Positions 30,808-32,250 of a DNA stretch of 32,250 bases are shown here, piece after piece (the first letter of the stretch is position 1; each line of letters starts with the position of its first letter). This DNA comes from an uncultured Eubacteriales bacterium (lineage in GTDB: Bacteria > Bacillota > Clostridia > Oscillospirales > Oscillospiraceae). Below the pieces are notes generated by a model that worked only from the letters and a program-made list of their open reading frames with translations, had not been told where the DNA came from and ran no database searches. The DNA is taken from positions 1 to 32,250 of the forward strand of contig USEU01000021.1 of assembly GCA_900553805.1 (NCBI GenBank), in the 5' to 3' direction. The translations under genes and the position numbers were made by a program.

Positions 30808-31368
30808 TTACCGCAGCAATGGCTGCATTTGCATTCCTTGGGCGGCCAGTTCCACCGCCTGGGGAATCAGCTCAAAATGGGCAACCAGGGAAGTGGGTTT
30901 CTTTTCCGGATCATCCTGCCCGTAGGGAATAAAATAGTAATGCTTTCGCGCCATCAGGCGGCCAATGTTCTCTGCCGCCCCGGCCAGCCCATCGTTGGTG
31001 GAGACGGCAACCAGCACCGGTCTGCCGTTGCGCAAATGGCTTTTTGCCGCCATGGTCACCGGGGTGTCCGCAATGCTGTGGCTGAGCTTTGCCAGGGTGT
31101 TGCCGGTGCATGGGGCAATGACCAGTACATCCAGCAGCTTCTTTGGCCCAATCGGCTCCGCACCGGCGATGGTTTGAATGACGGGCCGACCACAGATGCG
31201 CTCAGCCCGTTCCAAAAATTCTGCTGCCGTGCCAAACCTGGAATCGGTGCTGGCGGAGGCAAAGGAGAAGATGGGGAATACCTGGTGATTCTCCGCCAGC
31301 TGCTCCATCACCGGGAACACCTTGGAGAATGTACAGAAGGAGCCGCACATTGCAAATCCAACATTCAT
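30808..31368 (-). CDS. dpaB: Dipicolinate synthase subunit B
   Basis: Flavoprotein-type subunit (186 residues) of the enzyme that makes dipicolinic acid from 2,3-dihydrodipicolinate in the mother cell, for spore core heat resistance. The protein MNVGFAMCGSFCTFSKVFPVMEQL...DVLVIAPCTGNTLAKLSHSIADTPVTMAAKSHLRN is typical of SpoVFB. The ATG overlaps the dpaA stop by 4 bases, with GGAGGG upstream. A longer open frame from 31524 overlaps dpaA and is not real. Confidence 0.96.
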   Translation of the reverse strand: MNVGFAMCGSFCTFSKVFPVMEQLAENHQVFPIFSFASASTDSRFGTAAEFLERAERICGRPVIQTIAGAEPIGPKKLLDVLVIAPCTGNTLAKLSHSIADTPVTMAAKSHLRNGRPVLVAVSTNDGLAGAAENIGRLMARKHYYFIPYGQDDPEKKPTSLVAHFELIPQAVELAAQGMQMQPLLR

Positions 31369-32123
31369 ACGCCGCCCTCCCGCGTCAGGCGGATTACCGT
31401 GTCTGCGATCAGTCGCCCGGCGCTTTCCGGGACGTGGATGCCCGGAAGTCCTCGCGCCTGAATCACATCCGCTGCCTCGATCCCCGGCGTGGAAGCAAGA
31501 TCGATTTTCAGGCTGCCCGCACATTCCGCCGCCAGCGGCCGGGGTACCATGATGCCGGGAGCCGTATTGAAGAGAATGCGGTATTTGTGAATTTCGTCAG
31601 CAAGTGCTTCCGGCGCAATGCTGTGCAGCCCAAAGGAGGTGGCCTCCGCCCGGTGGGCGATAGAGCGGGAAAGAACCGCAACCTCTGTACCGTGGGCCTT
31701 CAACAGAAACGCCAGCTGCTTGCCGATCCGTCCCCACCCGATGACCAGGACGGGAGCGCCGCAGAGGGAGAAGCTTATCTTCTCTCCGGCAACCCGCAGT
31801 GCACACTCAGCGGTCAGCGCTGCGTTTTTCCACAGATAGAGATCATCCTTTAGCAGATCGATTGCCGGATGGCTGCCTGTGATTTCCTCCGGCAGCATCC
31901 CGCCGATTAGCGTGATATGCTCAGGCAGCAGCGCCAAAAGCTCCTGTAAATTTGCGCCGCTTTTCAGCAGCCCATTCCCGGAAAAGCTGGGCGCATCCAT
32001 AAGTAGGTGGGTTGCCTCCGGCGTAATGTGGTCGGCTATGTCGATGCCGCTGTCCGCCAGCGCCCTAACCGCTGCATGGCTTGCGGGGGTGCAGCCCACA
32101 GGATAAATCAGAATATTACGCAT
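31365..32123 (-). CDS. dpaA: Dipicolinate synthase subunit A
   Basis: NAD(P)H-binding subunit (252 residues) of dipicolinate synthase. A Rossmann motif LVIGWGRIGKQLAFLL, then SRSIAHRAEATSFGL, FNTAPGIMVP and the C-terminal DLASTPGIEAADVIQARGLPGIHVPESAGRLIADTV are family signatures. I start at ATG 32123 (MRNILIYPVG), eight bases after AGGAG; ATG 32129 is too close to it. It is about 45 residues shorter at the N-terminus than Bacillus SpoVFA (about 297 aa, from memory), a clostridial-type form. It is cotranscribed with dpaB; expression would be mother-cell specific, but no sigma-K promoter was identified with confidence in the short upstream stretch. Confidence 0.95.
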   Translation of the reverse strand: MRNILIYPVGCTPASHAAVRALADSGIDIADHITPEATHLLMDAPSFSGNGLLKSGANLQELLALLPEHITLIGGMLPEEITGSHPAIDLLKDDLYLWKNAALTAECALRVAGEKISFSLCGAPVLVIGWGRIGKQLAFLLKAHGTEVAVLSRSIAHRAEATSFGLHSIAPEALADEIHKYRILFNTAPGIMVPRPLAAECAGSLKIDLASTPGIEAADVIQARGLPGIHVPESAGRLIADTVIRLTREGGV

Positions 32124-32196
32124 TGTCATCACTCCTGTGTCCCAGATTATGCGCCGCGAATCGTCGGCGTGATAGGGAGACGCCTGTTTATTCTTG

Positions 32197-32250
32197 GGCA
32201 ACACCGCACAATTTGGCAAGAAGCCCCAGCCTGGATTTTTGGCTCAATTC
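32197..32250 (-). repeat. Truncated copy of the inverted-repeat element, right end
   Basis: The 54 bases are identical, in reverse orientation, to the right end of the element at 14694-14747, starting with its terminal repeat GGCAACACCGCACAATT. The copy is cut by the window end. It lies 74 bases upstream of dpaA and is flanked on its left by CTTG, not TTAA. Confidence 0.93.

Noticed and set aside
31369..31524. Extended N-terminus for dpaB
   Set aside because: It overlaps dpaA, is Arg/Gly-rich, and the ATG at 31368 has a proper ribosome binding site and family start.
1..32250. Reading the repeat copies at both ends as a sign of a circular element or plasmid
   Set aside because: The gene content is chromosomal housekeeping, no replication or mobilisation gene is present, and a multicopy repeat breaking the assembly explains the ends.

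Overview
The window is a GC-rich, densely coded chromosomal segment from a low-abundance-intergenic, probably spore-forming member of the Clostridia; the Oscillospiraceae/Ruminococcaceae is my best guess. The reasons are strong Shine-Dalgarno sites, frequent TTG/GTG starts, consensus TTGACA/TATAAT promoters, an S-box (SAM-I) riboswitch in front of metK, short Bacillus-type NagB, SpoVB, and a dipicolinate synthase pair (dpaA/dpaB). The taxonomic placement is inference from gene content only. No phage, CRISPR array, rRNA or intact transposase gene is visible.

Layout. 1-57 is a truncated copy of a small inverted-repeat element. 311-3179 is a cell-wall operon (murC, ddl, DUF1934 protein). 3359-4747 is a MATE exporter, convergent with brnQ (4835-6205), which is divergent from an XRE regulator (6419-7126). 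An ECF-transporter S component (7167-7751) is divergent from nagB (7960-8697). 8751-12097 on the minus strand is an operon of response regulator, histidine kinase, GerMN-type lipoprotein and exonuclease III. Divergent from it is a D,D-carboxypeptidase homologue with degenerate catalytic motifs (12277-13746), followed by a family-4 uracil-DNA glycosylase and tRNA-Thr(CGT). At 14587-14747 lies the complete copy of the inverted-repeat element. 14803-18365 (minus) is a second two-component operon ending in a secreted protein of unknown function. Then come a divergent pair of NSS-family transporter and LysR regulator (18483-20826), a secreted protein of unknown function (20931-22505), and a long minus-strand run (22552-28638): rhomboid-like/zinc-ribbon protein, glpK, a double-OB SSB-like protein, nth, spoVB and a decayed metallo-beta-lactamase-fold protein. 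Finally come SAM riboswitch-metK, an alpha/beta hydrolase, dpaB and dpaA, and the window ends (32197-32250) inside another copy of the element.

Themes. Envelope functions dominate: peptidoglycan precursors (MurC, Ddl), lipid-linked precursor flippase-like SpoVB, a pseudo-carboxypeptidase, and two sensor operons each carrying a secreted or lipid-anchored accessory protein. The first (RR-HK-GerMN lipoprotein) has the same gene order as the actinobacterial MtrA-MtrB-LpqB system. The second carries a matching pair of 11-bp-phased direct repeats in front of its own regulator gene and inside the kinase gene just ahead of the secreted protein gene, which looks like its operator. Several proteins keep a familiar fold but have lost catalytic residues (carboxypeptidase, metallo-beta-lactamase, rhomboid).

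The most unusual non-coding feature is the 161-bp element with 17-bp terminal inverted repeats and a central hairpin. It is seen once in full and as the truncated edge of both window ends, as expected if assembly broke at a multicopy non-autonomous (MITE-like) repeat.
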